NCBI GenBank assembly: GCA_020853885.1
Contig: JADYXZ010000004.1
Location: 1-64,000 of the forward strand
Length of the DNA stretch: 64,000 bases
Direction: 5' to 3'
Source of the DNA: Bradyrhizobiaceae bacterium
GTDB taxonomy: Bacteria; Pseudomonadota; Alphaproteobacteria; Rhizobiales; Xanthobacteraceae
Part shown: in pieces, positions 48,274 to 56,778 of the stretch
How the letters are laid out: each line of letters starts with the position of its first letter
Position numbering within the stretch: position 1 is the first letter of the stretch
Program-made: the position numbers and the translations under genes
The notes under the pieces: model-generated
The model's database searches: none
Seen by the model: the letters and a program-made list of their open reading frames with translations, nothing else
What the model was told of the DNA's origin: nothing

Positions 48274-48298
48274 GGCGCGGCGATCGCTTCGCCGCGCC
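48274..48298 (+). terminator. Terminator-like hairpin after tctC copy 2
   Basis: 10-bp stem GGCGCGGCGA and TCGCCGCGCC with loop TCGCT, followed by TGATTTCTTT. The U-run is imperfect, so the call is moderate. Confidence 0.6.
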
Positions 48299-48377
48299 TG
48301 ATTTCTTTGGAATGCCTGCCCGGCGAAAATCTCGTAGAGAGGGCGGGATCGAAATTCGATTTCGAGGTGGAGGCAGT

Positions 48378-49283
48378 ATGGGACGTAAATTGACGTTGCG
48401 GGCGGCCGACGGGTTTCAGTTCGGCGCCTATCGCGCCGATCCGGCCGGCGAGCCGCGCGGCTGGGTCGTGGTGGTGCAGGAAATCTTCGGGGTGAACAGC
48501 CACATCCGTTCGGTCTGCGACCGGCTGGCGGATGCCGGCTACGTGGCGCTGGCGCCGCAGATCTTCGACCGCCTGCAGCCGGATTTCGAGTGCGGCTATT
48601 CGCCGGACGAAATCGCCAATGCGCGCGAGTTCATCCCGAAACTCGACTGGGCCAAGGTGATGCTCGACACGCGGGTGGCGATCGACGCGCTGAAACCGGA
48701 AGGACCGGTCGCGGTGATGGGCTTCTGCCTCGGCGGCAGCGTCGCCTATCTCGCGGCGACGCAGGTGCCGGGGCTCGCCGCTGCCGTCTGCTACTACGGC
48801 GGGCAGATCATCCAGCACATCGATAAGAAGCCGCTTGCCCCGGTGCAGATGCATTTCGGCGCGCACGATGCGCACATCCCGCTCTCCGACATCGAGATCA
48901 TGCGGCAGAAGCAACCGTCGGCGAAGATCTACGTCTATGAGAAGGCCGGGCACGGGTTCCATTGCGACGAGCGCGGCAGCTACGAGCCGGAGAGCGCGAA
49001 GCTCGCGTGGAAACGGTCGCTCGATTTCCTCGCCGAGGCGTTCGGCAACACGGCGCGGCCAATGGAAGCGCCGACGGTGAAGACGCCGGCAACGCCGATC
49101 GCCAAGCAGGGCGCGGCGAAGCGCAAGGCGAAGGCGAAGCCGAAGAAAGCGAAAGCCGCGAAGAGGGCGAAGGCCAGGCCGAAGAAGAAGGCCAAGGCGA
49201 AGAAGAAGGCCAAGGCGAAGAAGAAAGCCGTGAAGAAGAGCAAGAGGAAAGCGACGAAGAAGGGCAGGAAGAAGCGGCGGTAA
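48378..49283 (+). CDS. Dienelactone hydrolase with histone-like Lys-rich C-terminal tail
   Basis: 301 aa. Residues 1-227 form an intact dienelactone-hydrolase alpha/beta domain: nucleophile Cys117 in MGFCLGGS, Asp164 in FGAHDAHIP and His192 in KAGHGFHCD, with the EIFGV oxyanion motif. Such enzymes hydrolyse dienelactones from chlorocatechol or similar esters. Residues 228-245 are a Pro/Thr linker. Residues 246-301 are a 56-residue tail with 28 Lys and 7 Arg, almost no hydrophobics, in KKAKA/KKKAKAK repeats like bacterial histone H1-like tails. A GGAGG site precedes the ATG at 48378. The tail is part of the open frame up to the stop. Confidence 0.9.
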   Translation: MGRKLTLRAADGFQFGAYRADPAGEPRGWVVVVQEIFGVNSHIRSVCDRLADAGYVALAPQIFDRLQPDFECGYSPDEIANAREFIPKLDWAKVMLDTRVAIDALKPEGPVAVMGFCLGGSVAYLAATQVPGLAAAVCYYGGQIIQHIDKKPLAPVQMHFGAHDAHIPLSDIEIMRQKQPSAKIYVYEKAGHGFHCDERGSYEPESAKLAWKRSLDFLAEAFGNTARPMEAPTVKTPATPIAKQGAAKRKAKAKPKKAKAAKRAKARPKKKAKAKKKAKAKKKAVKKSKRKATKKGRKKRR

Positions 49284-49300
49284 TTTTCTGCCGATTCAAT

Positions 49301-49477
49301 CCGCTCATTCCCGCTCCGCGCTGGCGAGCGAAGCGAGCAGCCAGCGCGGCAACTTTTAATAGTCGCCGCGCCGGACACTCGCCCTGAACCGGGCTCGTCG
49401 GCGCGGCAAGCGGGAATCCAGGGCAGCTTGCGCATTCGATTTTTGCCCTGGGTCCCCGCTTTCGCGGGGACGAGCGG
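49301..49477. repeat. Intergenic repeat, family B copy 2 with internal insertion
   Basis: Begins CCGCTCATTCCCGC and ends GGGGACGAGCGG like copies at 28416 and 56072, but the interior is expanded. It includes another palindromic segment around GCGCTGGCGAGCGAAGCGAG and GCGGCGAC. It lies between the hydrolase and the minus-strand oxidase gene. Confidence 0.7.
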
Positions 49478-49511
49478 AGAAATGATTTTGTTCTATCGCA
49501 AGTGAGTCAGA

Positions 49512-50645
49512 TCACCGCAGCACGGGCGAGTTTTTCTTCAGGCTGTCGATGTCGGTGTAGCCGATCTGCCCCATCGTGTTCAGCATCTCGGCGCTGAGGA
49601 GATCGATCGCGGTCTTCGGCCCGCTCGCGCCGAGGCCGGCGACCGCGTACATCATGGCGCGGCCGATCAGCACGAAATCGGCGCCCGAAGCGATCGCCTT
49701 GACGATGTGCTCGCCGGAGCGGATGCCGCTGTCGAGGATGAGCGGGAAGCCCGGCCCGACGGCGGCGCGGATCTCCGGCAGCATCTCGATGGAAGAGGGG
49801 AGCGAAGCGAGTTGGCGCCCGCCGTGGTTCGACACCACGACGCCGTCGCAGCCGATCTCCTTCGCCATCTGCGCGTCTTCAGCGGTGAGCAGGCCCTTCG
49901 GCACGAGCTTGCCCTTCCAGCGATCGCGCAACTTCTTCAGCTCTGCCCAGTCGAAGCGGCCGGTCACCTGCGAGGACATGTAGCGGGCGAGCGGCTGCGC
50001 GGTGGTCGCGGGCGCGTAGCGCTCCATGTTGGCGAAGCGCGGCCGGCCGGCGATCGCGGTGCGGATCGACCATTCGGGATGGATCAGCAGTTGCCAGAAC
50101 ACCCACGGCGACCACGCGAAGGGCATGGTGAAGTTGTTGCGGATGTCGCGCAGGCGGCGTGGCGGCGTCGGCACGTCGACGGTGACGAGCATGACGTCGT
50201 AGCCCGCTTCCTCCGCGCGGGAGACGAGGCCCTGCACCATTTCCTCGGCGCGGCCGACATAGAGCTGGAACCAGGCATTCTCGCCGGCGATCTTGCGGAT
50301 GTCCTCGAGCGATGTGCAGGCCGGCGTCGAGATTGTGTAGGGGATGTTCGCCGCGAGCGCGGCGCGGGCGATCGTCTCCTCGGCGCGCGGCCACAGCAGA
50401 TTGCCGACGCCGATGGGGGCAGTGCCGAACGGCAGGCCCCACTTGCGGCCGAACAGCGTGGCCGACAGGTCGCGATTCTCGATATTCACGAGCATCCGCG
50501 GCTTCAGCCGGATCGCGTCGAACGCCTCGATGTTGCGGCGGATGCCGGATTCGTCGCCGGCCCCGCCGTCGAGATAGTCGAAGGCGAAGCGGGGCATGCG
50601 ACGTCTCGCACGCGTGCGGAAATCCCAAACGGACGCAATCGTCAT
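49512..50645 (-). CDS. FMN-dependent alpha-hydroxyacid dehydrogenase/oxidase (LldD family)
   Basis: 377 aa TIM-barrel flavoprotein oxidising L-lactate, mandelate, glycolate or similar to the keto acid. Motifs: FAFDYLDGGAGDE at the start, FGTAPIGVGNLLWP, FQLYVGRAEEM, the catalytic His in CDGVVVSNHGGRQL, LILDSGIRSGEH, ADFVLIGRAMMYAVAG, and a C-terminal GQIGYTDID. The start ATG at 50645 (MTIASVWDF) is chosen; upstream frame extension is low-complexity. Substrate specificity cannot be set. It is divergent from the glycine-riboswitch-controlled gene. Confidence 0.9.
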   Translation of the reverse strand: MTIASVWDFRTRARRRMPRFAFDYLDGGAGDESGIRRNIEAFDAIRLKPRMLVNIENRDLSATLFGRKWGLPFGTAPIGVGNLLWPRAEETIARAALAANIPYTISTPACTSLEDIRKIAGENAWFQLYVGRAEEMVQGLVSRAEEAGYDVMLVTVDVPTPPRRLRDIRNNFTMPFAWSPWVFWQLLIHPEWSIRTAIAGRPRFANMERYAPATTAQPLARYMSSQVTGRFDWAELKKLRDRWKGKLVPKGLLTAEDAQMAKEIGCDGVVVSNHGGRQLASLPSSIEMLPEIRAAVGPGFPLILDSGIRSGEHIVKAIASGADFVLIGRAMMYAVAGLGASGPKTAIDLLSAEMLNTMGQIGYTDIDSLKKNSPVLR

Positions 50646-50849
50646 CTCATTGAACCTGCTGGGAAAAGGCTGGCGGCGGGGCTGGTGATCGACCGTTCTT
50701 TGGCTCTTTTTTGCAGATTTTTTTACCCTTGTCTCGGTCGTAGCACCCGGTGTTCTCGCCTTGCGAACGGGCGCTCGACCGTCGTGCCGGAAAGGAGTAA
50801 TGAGTGAGTCGCAACCGGAAAGGAGCGCAATAGCGTTCTGATCGAGATT

Positions 50850-51032
50850 CCAGCACCGGGAGAGCTCGCGCCCTAGGGCGCGGCACCGAAGGAGCAACCG
50901 CCCCGGAAACTCTCAGGTTCACGGACCGGCGCTGGATCAACACTCCGAAGAGCGGCTCCGACATCGAGGCGGAGCCCACCGAAGGAGCAAGCACGGCGCA
51001 AGCCGCGCGAAACTCTCAGGTTCCGGACGGAG
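50850..51032 (+). ncRNA. Tandem glycine riboswitch
   Basis: Two glycine aptamers. Both carry the conserved core CCGAAGGAGCAA and AAACTCTCAGGTTC. Aptamer 1 is 50850-50935; its P1 stem CCAGC-ACCGG pairs with CCGGCGCTGG (one mismatch). Aptamer 2 is 50943-51032; its P1 CTCCG pairs with CGGAG. A 7-nt linker separates them. The downstream ribosome site AAGGAG (51058-51063) precedes the gene start at 51070. The usual tandem arrangement gives sharp on-switching with glycine. Confidence 0.92.
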
Positions 51033-51069
51033 GGGGCATGACACGAGCCCGGATGGGCAAGGAGCTGTC

Positions 51070-52341
51070 ATGTCCTCGAAGCAAACTGAAGATTTCGATG
51101 TGATCGTGTTGGGCGCCGGCGTCGTCGGCGTCTGCACCGCCTATTGGCTTGCGCGCGACGGTCGCTCCGTTTGCGTCGTTGAGCGGCAGCCGGAGGCGGC
51201 GCTGGAGACGAGCTTCGCCAACGGTGGGCAGATTTCCGTGAGCCACGCGGAGCCGTGGGCCAACCCGTCGGCACCGCTCAAGGTGCTGAAGTGGCTGTTC
51301 GACCGCGAGGCGCCGTTGCTGTTCCGGCCGCGGCTCGACCTGCATCAGTGGCTGTGGATCGCGCAGTTTCTCGTCGACTGCCTGCCGTCGCGGGCGGACC
51401 GGCACACGACGGAGATCGTGAAGCTTGCGTCGGAAAGCCGGACGCGGCTGCAGGAAATCCGTGCGCGCGAGAACATCCGCTACGACGAGCGCACGAAGGG
51501 CATCCTGCACTTCTATCGCGACCAGCACGAGTTCGAATCCGCCGTGCGCGTTGCCGATCTCATGCGCAAGCACGGCTGCGAGCGGCGCGTGGTCGATGCC
51601 GATGAGGTGGTGAAGATCGAGCCGGCGTTCGAGGAGAACCGGCACCTGATCGTCGGCGCGACCTACACGGCGGAAGATGAGAGCGGCGACGCGAAGAAAT
51701 TCACGCAGGGGCTCGCGGCGGTGTGCGAGCGGATGGGCGTGCAGTTCCTCTACGGCTCGGAAGTGGTGGCGCTGCTGCCAGGCGAGAAAGAGGGCGTCGT
51801 GCAATCGGTCGAGCTGCGCACGCCGGAAGGCTACCGCTGCCTCCGCGCGCGCGATGTCGTGGTGAGCATGGGCAGCTATTCAGCGCCGTTCCTGCGGCCC
51901 TATGGCGTGTCGCTCAACATCTATCCCGCCAAGGGATACTCGGTGACGATCCCGACGAACGGCAGCAACATCGCGCCGGTGACGAGCCTCACCGACGACG
52001 AGAAGAAGCTCGTCTATTCCAATCTCGGCGACCGGCTGCGCATCGCCGGCACGGCGGAGCTTTCCGGCTACACGCGGCATCTCGACTTCGCGCGCTGCCG
52101 CGCGATCCTGAAGCAGGTGCAGGCGCTCTTCCCGCGCGCCGGCCGCTTCGAAGCGGCGCAATTCTGGACCGGCCTCAGGCCGGCGACGCCGTCGAACCTG
52201 CCCTATGTGGGCCGAACGCGGCGCTTCCGGAATCTGTGGCTGAATACCGGCCACGGCACGCTCGGCTGGACCATGTCGGCGGGCTCCGGCCGCCGCATCG
52301 CCGACATGATCGGCGCGGGGGAGGGCGCGGTGGTCGCGTAA
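51070..52341 (+). CDS. DadA-like FAD D-amino acid dehydrogenase / glycine-related oxidoreductase
   Basis: 423 aa FAD flavoprotein with the DadA layout. The N-terminal Rossmann motif is VIVLGAGVVGVCTAYWLARD. The family signature ETSFANGGQISVSHAEPWAN follows, then a middle domain with ESGDAKKFTQGLA and VVSMGSYSAPFLRPYGVSL, and a C-terminal FWTGLRPATPSNLPYVG with NTGHGTLGWTMSAG. DadA deaminates D-alanine to pyruvate; relatives oxidise glycine or other small amino acids. Placement directly behind a glycine riboswitch suggests glycine itself or a glycine-related amine as the physiological substrate. Specificity is not provable here. Confidence 0.9.
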   Translation: MSSKQTEDFDVIVLGAGVVGVCTAYWLARDGRSVCVVERQPEAALETSFANGGQISVSHAEPWANPSAPLKVLKWLFDREAPLLFRPRLDLHQWLWIAQFLVDCLPSRADRHTTEIVKLASESRTRLQEIRARENIRYDERTKGILHFYRDQHEFESAVRVADLMRKHGCERRVVDADEVVKIEPAFEENRHLIVGATYTAEDESGDAKKFTQGLAAVCERMGVQFLYGSEVVALLPGEKEGVVQSVELRTPEGYRCLRARDVVVSMGSYSAPFLRPYGVSLNIYPAKGYSVTIPTNGSNIAPVTSLTDDEKKLVYSNLGDRLRIAGTAELSGYTRHLDFARCRAILKQVQALFPRAGRFEAAQFWTGLRPATPSNLPYVGRTRRFRNLWLNTGHGTLGWTMSAGSGRRIADMIGAGEGAVVA

Positions 52342-52372
52342 ACATCATTTGCCACCGCGCGTTTCATTTCTC

Positions 52373-52546
52373 CGTCATTACCGGGCCGCCGCGCCCGGCG
52401 AGCGATAAGCGAGCCGTTGGCGCGGCGAGTCCCGGTAATCCACGCCTTCATTGCCGCACTCAAGACGTGGATGGCCGGGTCTCGCACCGCCAAGCCAGCC
52501 GCTCGCGCTTGCGCGCTCGCGGGGCGGTGCGGCCCGGCCATGACGA
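52373..52546. repeat. Intergenic repeat with two linked palindromes
   Basis: First part CGTCATTACCGGG...CCCGGTAATCCACG (52373-52444); second CGTGGATGGCCGGG...CCCGGCCATGACG (52465-52546). Opposite-strand reading gives a spurious frame. It is part of the 334-bp stretch between dadA and ettA, which holds no other feature I can support. Confidence 0.75.
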
Positions 52547-52675
52547 TTGGAGTTTGCGGGACGCCGCGGACCGGTGATGACGAGATAAAGGAAGGATTGC
52601 GCGCCTTGCCCTTTGCCGTCTGCCTCGCTACATGAGCGCCGACTTCCCTCATTCGCACGAATGGAGCGCGGCGCC

Positions 52676-54331
52676 GTGGCGTCCTGGCAATACGTCTACA
52701 ACATGAACGGGCTCTCCAAGACCTATCCGGGCGGCCGGAAGGTGCTGGACGGCATCTATCTCTCCTTCTATCCGGACGCGAAGATCGGTGTGCTCGGCGT
52801 CAACGGCGCGGGCAAGTCGACGCTGCTGCGCATCATGGCGGGATTCGACAAGGATTTCACCGGCGAGGCATTCGCGGCGGACGGCGCGCGCGTCGGCTAC
52901 CTGCCGCAGGAGCCGCAGCTCGATCCGAACAAGAACGTGCGCGAGAACGTGATGGACGGCGTGGCCGACAAGCGCGCGATCCTTGAGCGCTACAACGAGC
53001 TCGCTGCGAACTATTCCGACGAGACCGCCGACGAGATGGCGAAGCTGCAGGACGAGATCGAGGCCAAGGGCCTGTGGGATCTCGATTCCAAGATCGACCA
53101 GGCGATGGACGCGCTGCGCTGCCCGCCCGACGACGCGGACGTGAACAAGCTTTCCGGTGGCGAGAAGCGGCGCGTGGCGCTCTGCCGGCTGCTGCTGGAG
53201 CAACCCGACCTGCTGCTGCTCGACGAGCCGACCAACCATCTCGACGCGGAGACGGTGGCGTGGCTCGAAGGGCACCTGCGGCAATATCCCGGCGCGGTGC
53301 TGATCGTCACCCACGACCGCTACTTCCTCGACAACGTGACCGGCTGGATTCTCGAGCTCGACCGCGGGCGCGGGATTCCCTACGAGGGCAACTATTCGTC
53401 GTGGCTCGTGCAGAAGCAGAAGCGGCTCGAGCAGGAAGGCCGCGAGGAAGAAGCGCGCCAGCGCGCGATCGAGCGCGAGCGCGAGTGGATCAGCGCGTCG
53501 CCGAAAGCACGGCAGGCGAAGAGCAAGGCGCGCTATCAGCGCTACGAAGAGCTCGTCGCCAAGAGCAAGGAGAAGGCGCCGCAGACCGCGCAGATCATCA
53601 TCCCGGCGGGTCAGCGGCTGGGGCAGAATGTCGTCGAGGCAGAAGGGCTGTCGAAGGGGTTCGGCGACCTGCTGCTGTTCGAGGACCTTTCATTCAAGCT
53701 GCCGCCCGGCGGCATCGTCGGCGTGATCGGACCGAACGGCGCGGGCAAGACCACGCTGTTCCGCCTCATCACCGGGCAGGAGCAGCCCGACAAGGGCACG
53801 ATCAAGGTCGGCGACAGCGTCGTGCTCGGCTACGTGGACCAGAGCCGCGACTCGCTCGACGGCAAGAAGAACGTGTGGGAGGAAATCTCCGGGGGCGAGG
53901 ATTTGCTCAAGCTCGGCGAGCGCACGGTGCAGAGCCGCGCCTATGTATCGGCGTTCAACTTCAAGGGCGGCGACCAGCAGAAGAAGGTGGGCTCGCTCTC
54001 GGGCGGCGAGCGCAACCGCGTGCATCTGGCGAAGATGCTGAAGTCGGGTGCCAACGTGCTCCTGCTCGACGAGCCGACCAACGATCTCGACGTCGACACG
54101 CTGCGCGCGCTGGAAGAGGCGCTGGAGGATTTCGCCGGCTGCGCCGTCATCATCAGCCACGACCGCTTCTTCCTCGACCGCATCGCCACGCACATCCTCG
54201 CCTTCGAGGGCGACAGCCATGTAGAATGGTTTGAGGGCAACTTTCAGGACTACGAGGAAGACAAGAAGCGCCGGCTCGGTGTCGACGCGGAAATCCCGCA
54301 CCGGATCAAGTACAAGAAGTTCACGCGCTGA
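52676..54331 (+). CDS. ettA: Energy-dependent translational throttle protein EttA (ABC-F)
   Basis: Ribosome-binding ABC-F ATPase that senses the ATP/ADP ratio and gates the first peptide bond. 551 aa, as expected. Two ABC domains: Walker [10 protein letters not shown] and GPNGAGKTT; signatures KLSGGEKRR and SLSGGERNR; Walker [13 protein letters not shown] and [11 protein letters not shown]. The arm/linker coiled region is basic ([32 protein letters not shown]). The start GTG at 52676 ([20 protein letters not shown]) has GGAG nine bases upstream; an ATG at 52661 is disfavoured. It is followed by a GNAT gene after 9 bp. Confidence 0.95.
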   Translation: MASWQYVYNMNGLSKTYPGGRKVLDGIYLSFYPDAKIGVLGVNGAGKSTLLRIMAGFDKDFTGEAFAADGARVGYLPQEPQLDPNKNVRENVMDGVADKRAILERYNELAANYSDETADEMAKLQDEIEAKGLWDLDSKIDQAMDALRCPPDDADVNKLSGGEKRRVALCRLLLEQPDLLLLDEPTNHLDAETVAWLEGHLRQYPGAVLIVTHDRYFLDNVTGWILELDRGRGIPYEGNYSSWLVQKQKRLEQEGREEEARQRAIEREREWISASPKARQAKSKARYQRYEELVAKSKEKAPQTAQIIIPAGQRLGQNVVEAEGLSKGFGDLLLFEDLSFKLPPGGIVGVIGPNGAGKTTLFRLITGQEQPDKGTIKVGDSVVLGYVDQSRDSLDGKKNVWEEISGGEDLLKLGERTVQSRAYVSAFNFKGGDQQKKVGSLSGGERNRVHLAKMLKSGANVLLLDEPTNDLDVDTLRALEEALEDFAGCAVIISHDRFFLDRIATHILAFEGDSHVEWFEGNFQDYEEDKKRRLGVDAEIPHRIKYKKFTR

Positions 54332-54340
54332 GGTTCACTT

Positions 54341-54784
54341 ATGGAGCCCGTCGTTCGCCTCGCAACAAGCGACGATCTGGACGGGCTTCTCCGCTGCGCG
54401 CGGGCGTTTCATGCGGAAGACGGCCATCCGTTGCCCTCTGAAGGTGAGGCAGCTCTTGCGGCGCTCCTCGACGCAAATTCTCCCTATGGCCGTGCTTTCA
54501 TTCTCGAAGTGGAAGGCGGGGTCGCAGGCTACGCGGTGCTTTGCTTCGGCTACAGCGTGGAGTTCGGCGGACGGGATGCCTTCGTCGACGATCTTTATGT
54601 GGCGCCTGAGTGGCGTGGGAAAAATCTCGGCGATCGTCTGATGCGAGTGCTGGAAGAATTGGCCCGAGAGTCCGGCTGCCACGCACTGCATCTCGAAGTG
54701 TTTACCGGCAATCGCATGGCCGGTTGGTACAAGTCGCTCGGATTCGAATCGCGGGGAAACCTGATGTCGAAGCGGTTTGGATGA
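54341..54784 (+). CDS. GNAT-family N-acetyltransferase
   Basis: 147 aa. The fold begins VVRLATSDDLDGLLRCARAF. The acetyl-CoA loop is YVAPEWRGKNLGDRLMRVL (R/Q-x-x-G-x-G type), followed by the C-terminal AGWYKSLGFESRGNLMSKRF. It starts 9 bp after ettA and its stop overlaps the following start (ATGA), so ettA, this gene and the transglycosylase are probably co-transcribed. The substrate is unknown. Confidence 0.9.
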   Translation: MEPVVRLATSDDLDGLLRCARAFHAEDGHPLPSEGEAALAALLDANSPYGRAFILEVEGGVAGYAVLCFGYSVEFGGRDAFVDDLYVAPEWRGKNLGDRLMRVLEELARESGCHALHLEVFTGNRMAGWYKSLGFESRGNLMSKRFG

Positions 54785-56046
54785 AGGGAATGACTGCCGG
54801 ATTGACTGCGCGGCGCGCACTGCTCCTGTGCGGTTTGATGCTTGCGCTTGGCGTGGGCGCGCTCGCCGCTCCGGCCGCCGCGCAGTCCTCCTTCGAGCAG
54901 TTCATCCAGTCGCTCTGGCCGGAGGCGCAAAAGCTCGGCGTGTCGCGCAAGACGTTCGACGCGGCGACGCGCGGGCTTGCGCCCGATACCAGCCTGCCTG
55001 ATCTTGAAATTCCCGGCCGCGTGGAGAAGCCGCCGGCGCAACCGGAGTTCGTGCAGACGCCGGTGGAATACGTCTCGGAGAACGTGATCGCGCGCTTCGC
55101 CTTGCAGGGCAGGCAGTACGCCTCAAAGTATCGCGACGTCCTGCAGGCGATTGAGCAGCGCTTCGGCGCGCCCGGCAACGTGATCCTCGCCATCTGGGCG
55201 CGGGAGACGTCCTACGGCGGCGCAAAGCTCGGCCACGACGCGGTGCGCGTGCTTGCCACGCAAGCCTGGACCGGGCGGCGCAAGGCGCAATTCCGGCAGG
55301 AGTTTCTGCTCGCGCTGAGGATGCTCGACGAGGGGCACGTTGCGCGCGCCGACATGAAGAGTTCGTGGGCGGGCGCCATGGGCCACACGCAGTTCCTGCC
55401 GTCGGACTTCTACAAGAATGCCGTCGATTTCGACGGCGACGGCAAGCGCGACATCTGGAATTCGATCCCCGACGCGCTCGCGTCCGCCGGCAAGCAGCTC
55501 GCCGACAAGGGCTGGCTGCGCGGCTCGCGCTGGGCGCACGAGGTGCGCGTGCCCGCCGACATCGATTGCAGCAAGGCGGAGCCCGGCTTCAAGCTGCCGG
55601 TCGGCGAGTGGCTGAAATACGGTGTCGTGCCCGCGCACGGCCGCAAGCTGACCCTGATCGAGCTCGCGGAGGAAGCCTCGCTCCTGATGCCGGAGGGAGC
55701 CTACGGACCCGCCTTCCTTACGCCGAAGAACTACTTCGTGCTGAAGGACTACAATTTCTCCGACCTCTATGTGCTGTTCGTCGGCCACCTGAGCGACCGC
55801 ATCGGCGGCGCGCCGCGTTTCGAGACGCCGTGGGGCAAGGACAAGCAATTGCGCACGGCGGAGGTCGAGGAGATGCAGCGCATCCTCACGGCGCGCGGGT
55901 TCTACAGCGACAAGATCGACGGCAAGGCCGGCATGCTGACGCGCGCGGCGCTCGGCGAATATCAGAAAGCGAACAAGATCAGGCTCGACTGCTGGCCGAC
56001 GGCGGCGGTGCTCGATCACATGCGCGGCCGCGCGGCGAGAAACTAG
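54781..56046 (+). CDS. Lytic murein transglycosylase, MltB family, with peptidoglycan-binding domain
   Basis: 421 aa exported enzyme that cleaves glycan strands to 1,6-anhydroMurNAc ends. The signal peptide is residues 1-35 (cleaved near AAAQ-SS). The catalytic Glu142 is in LAIWARETSYGGAK, with GAMGHTQFLPSDFYK and DFDGDGKRDIWNSI of the MltB/Slt70-like fold. The C-terminal domain (about 340-421) is a PG_binding_1-like module, EMQRILTARGFYSDKIDGKAG. There is no lipobox, so it is periplasmic rather than a lipoprotein. It is translationally coupled to the GNAT gene. Confidence 0.93.
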   Translation: MKGMTAGLTARRALLLCGLMLALGVGALAAPAAAQSSFEQFIQSLWPEAQKLGVSRKTFDAATRGLAPDTSLPDLEIPGRVEKPPAQPEFVQTPVEYVSENVIARFALQGRQYASKYRDVLQAIEQRFGAPGNVILAIWARETSYGGAKLGHDAVRVLATQAWTGRRKAQFRQEFLLALRMLDEGHVARADMKSSWAGAMGHTQFLPSDFYKNAVDFDGDGKRDIWNSIPDALASAGKQLADKGWLRGSRWAHEVRVPADIDCSKAEPGFKLPVGEWLKYGVVPAHGRKLTLIELAEEASLLMPEGAYGPAFLTPKNYFVLKDYNFSDLYVLFVGHLSDRIGGAPRFETPWGKDKQLRTAEVEEMQRILTARGFYSDKIDGKAGMLTRAALGEYQKANKIRLDCWPTAAVLDHMRGRAARN

Positions 56047-56071
56047 CGCGGATCGACTTAGTCGACACACT

Positions 56072-56157
56072 CCGCTCATGCCCGCGCATGCGGGCATCCA
56101 GGGCGGCTTGAGCAGGTAGTTGTCGTCCTGGGTCCCCGCTTTCGCGGGGACGAACGG
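56072..56157. repeat. Intergenic repeat, family B copy 3
   Basis: 86-bp element from CCGCTCATGCCCGC to GGGGACGAACGG, with two GC hairpins (CCCGCGCATGCGGG and CCCCGC-TTTC-GCGGGG). Third member of the family seen at 28416 and 49301. Confidence 0.85.
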
Positions 56158-56189
56158 AGAAATCTGAATCGCGGCCAAGTCCGTCAGGC

Positions 56190-56227
56190 AAAAAGAAACG
56201 GCCGCCCGAAGGCGGCCGTTCGTTTTC
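56190..56227. terminator. Bidirectional terminator
   Basis: 10-bp stem AACGGCCGCC / GGCGGCCGTT (56197-56206, 56211-56220) with a CGAA tetraloop. The minus side carries TTCTTTTTG and the plus side CGTTTTCC. It separates the convergent transglycosylase gene and the small exported-protein gene. Confidence 0.85.
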
Positions 56228-56242
56228 CGATCGCCGGCGCGA

Positions 56243-56617
56243 TCAGCGATAGTAATAGTGCGTGTAGCCGTAGCCTTGCGGCGGGCAGACCCAACGCGGC
56301 TTGCTCCAGCGAACGGGGCGGCCGAAGGCATCGAAGGCGGTCGGACGCGCGGCCCAGAAGCCACCCGGGCAGGGTGCCAGCGGTGCGGCAGCGTAAGTTG
56401 GATAATAATAATAGCCTTCGACCGGCGCGTAGGCATGGTAGCGCGGGTCGATCGCCGCGCGGGCGGCGGCGCCGAACAGGGCCGCACCGGCAATGCCGAG
56501 CAAGATGCCCTGCGTGAGCCGGCGGCCCGAGCTGGACGCATCGGCCGGGTTGGGCACAGCCATCGTGGCGGCCAGGAAGGCCGCACCGGCCGCGAGAGCG
56601 ACAAGAGCTTTTTTCAT
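56243..56617 (-). CDS. Small exported hypothetical protein, Gly/Ala/Tyr-rich
   Basis: 124 aa. The start MKKALVALAAGAAFLAATMA gives a signal peptide cleaved near ADASSS. A second hydrophobic segment GILLGIAGAALFGAAARAAI follows, suggesting membrane association. The C-terminal half is rich in Tyr, Pro and aromatics (YYYYPTYAAAPLAPCPGGFW, YGYTHYYYR) with two Cys. Resembles small alphaproteobacterial envelope proteins of unknown function. Upstream in-frame codons lack a signal and are dropped. Divergent from the thioesterase gene. Confidence 0.7.
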   Translation of the reverse strand: MKKALVALAAGAAFLAATMAVPNPADASSSGRRLTQGILLGIAGAALFGAAARAAIDPRYHAYAPVEGYYYYPTYAAAPLAPCPGGFWAARPTAFDAFGRPVRWSKPRWVCPPQGYGYTHYYYR

Positions 56618-56778
56618 ATCCGAATCTCCTTGGGGCGCGCCCGGACGAGCAAACGCCGAATGACCGGCGAAGCCTAAAACTACCCGCCAGCTGTTCCAAT
56701 CCATATGCGGAATTTGTCCTAAATTTGTTGTGACGAAGGTCACAGAATCTGCGATTGGCAGGGCTTTGGGGGGCTTTC

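Noticed and set aside
52203-52658. Open frame on the minus strand across the dadA-ettA gap
   Set aside because: It runs through a dispersed palindromic repeat; such frames recur wherever the repeat occurs and are not genes.
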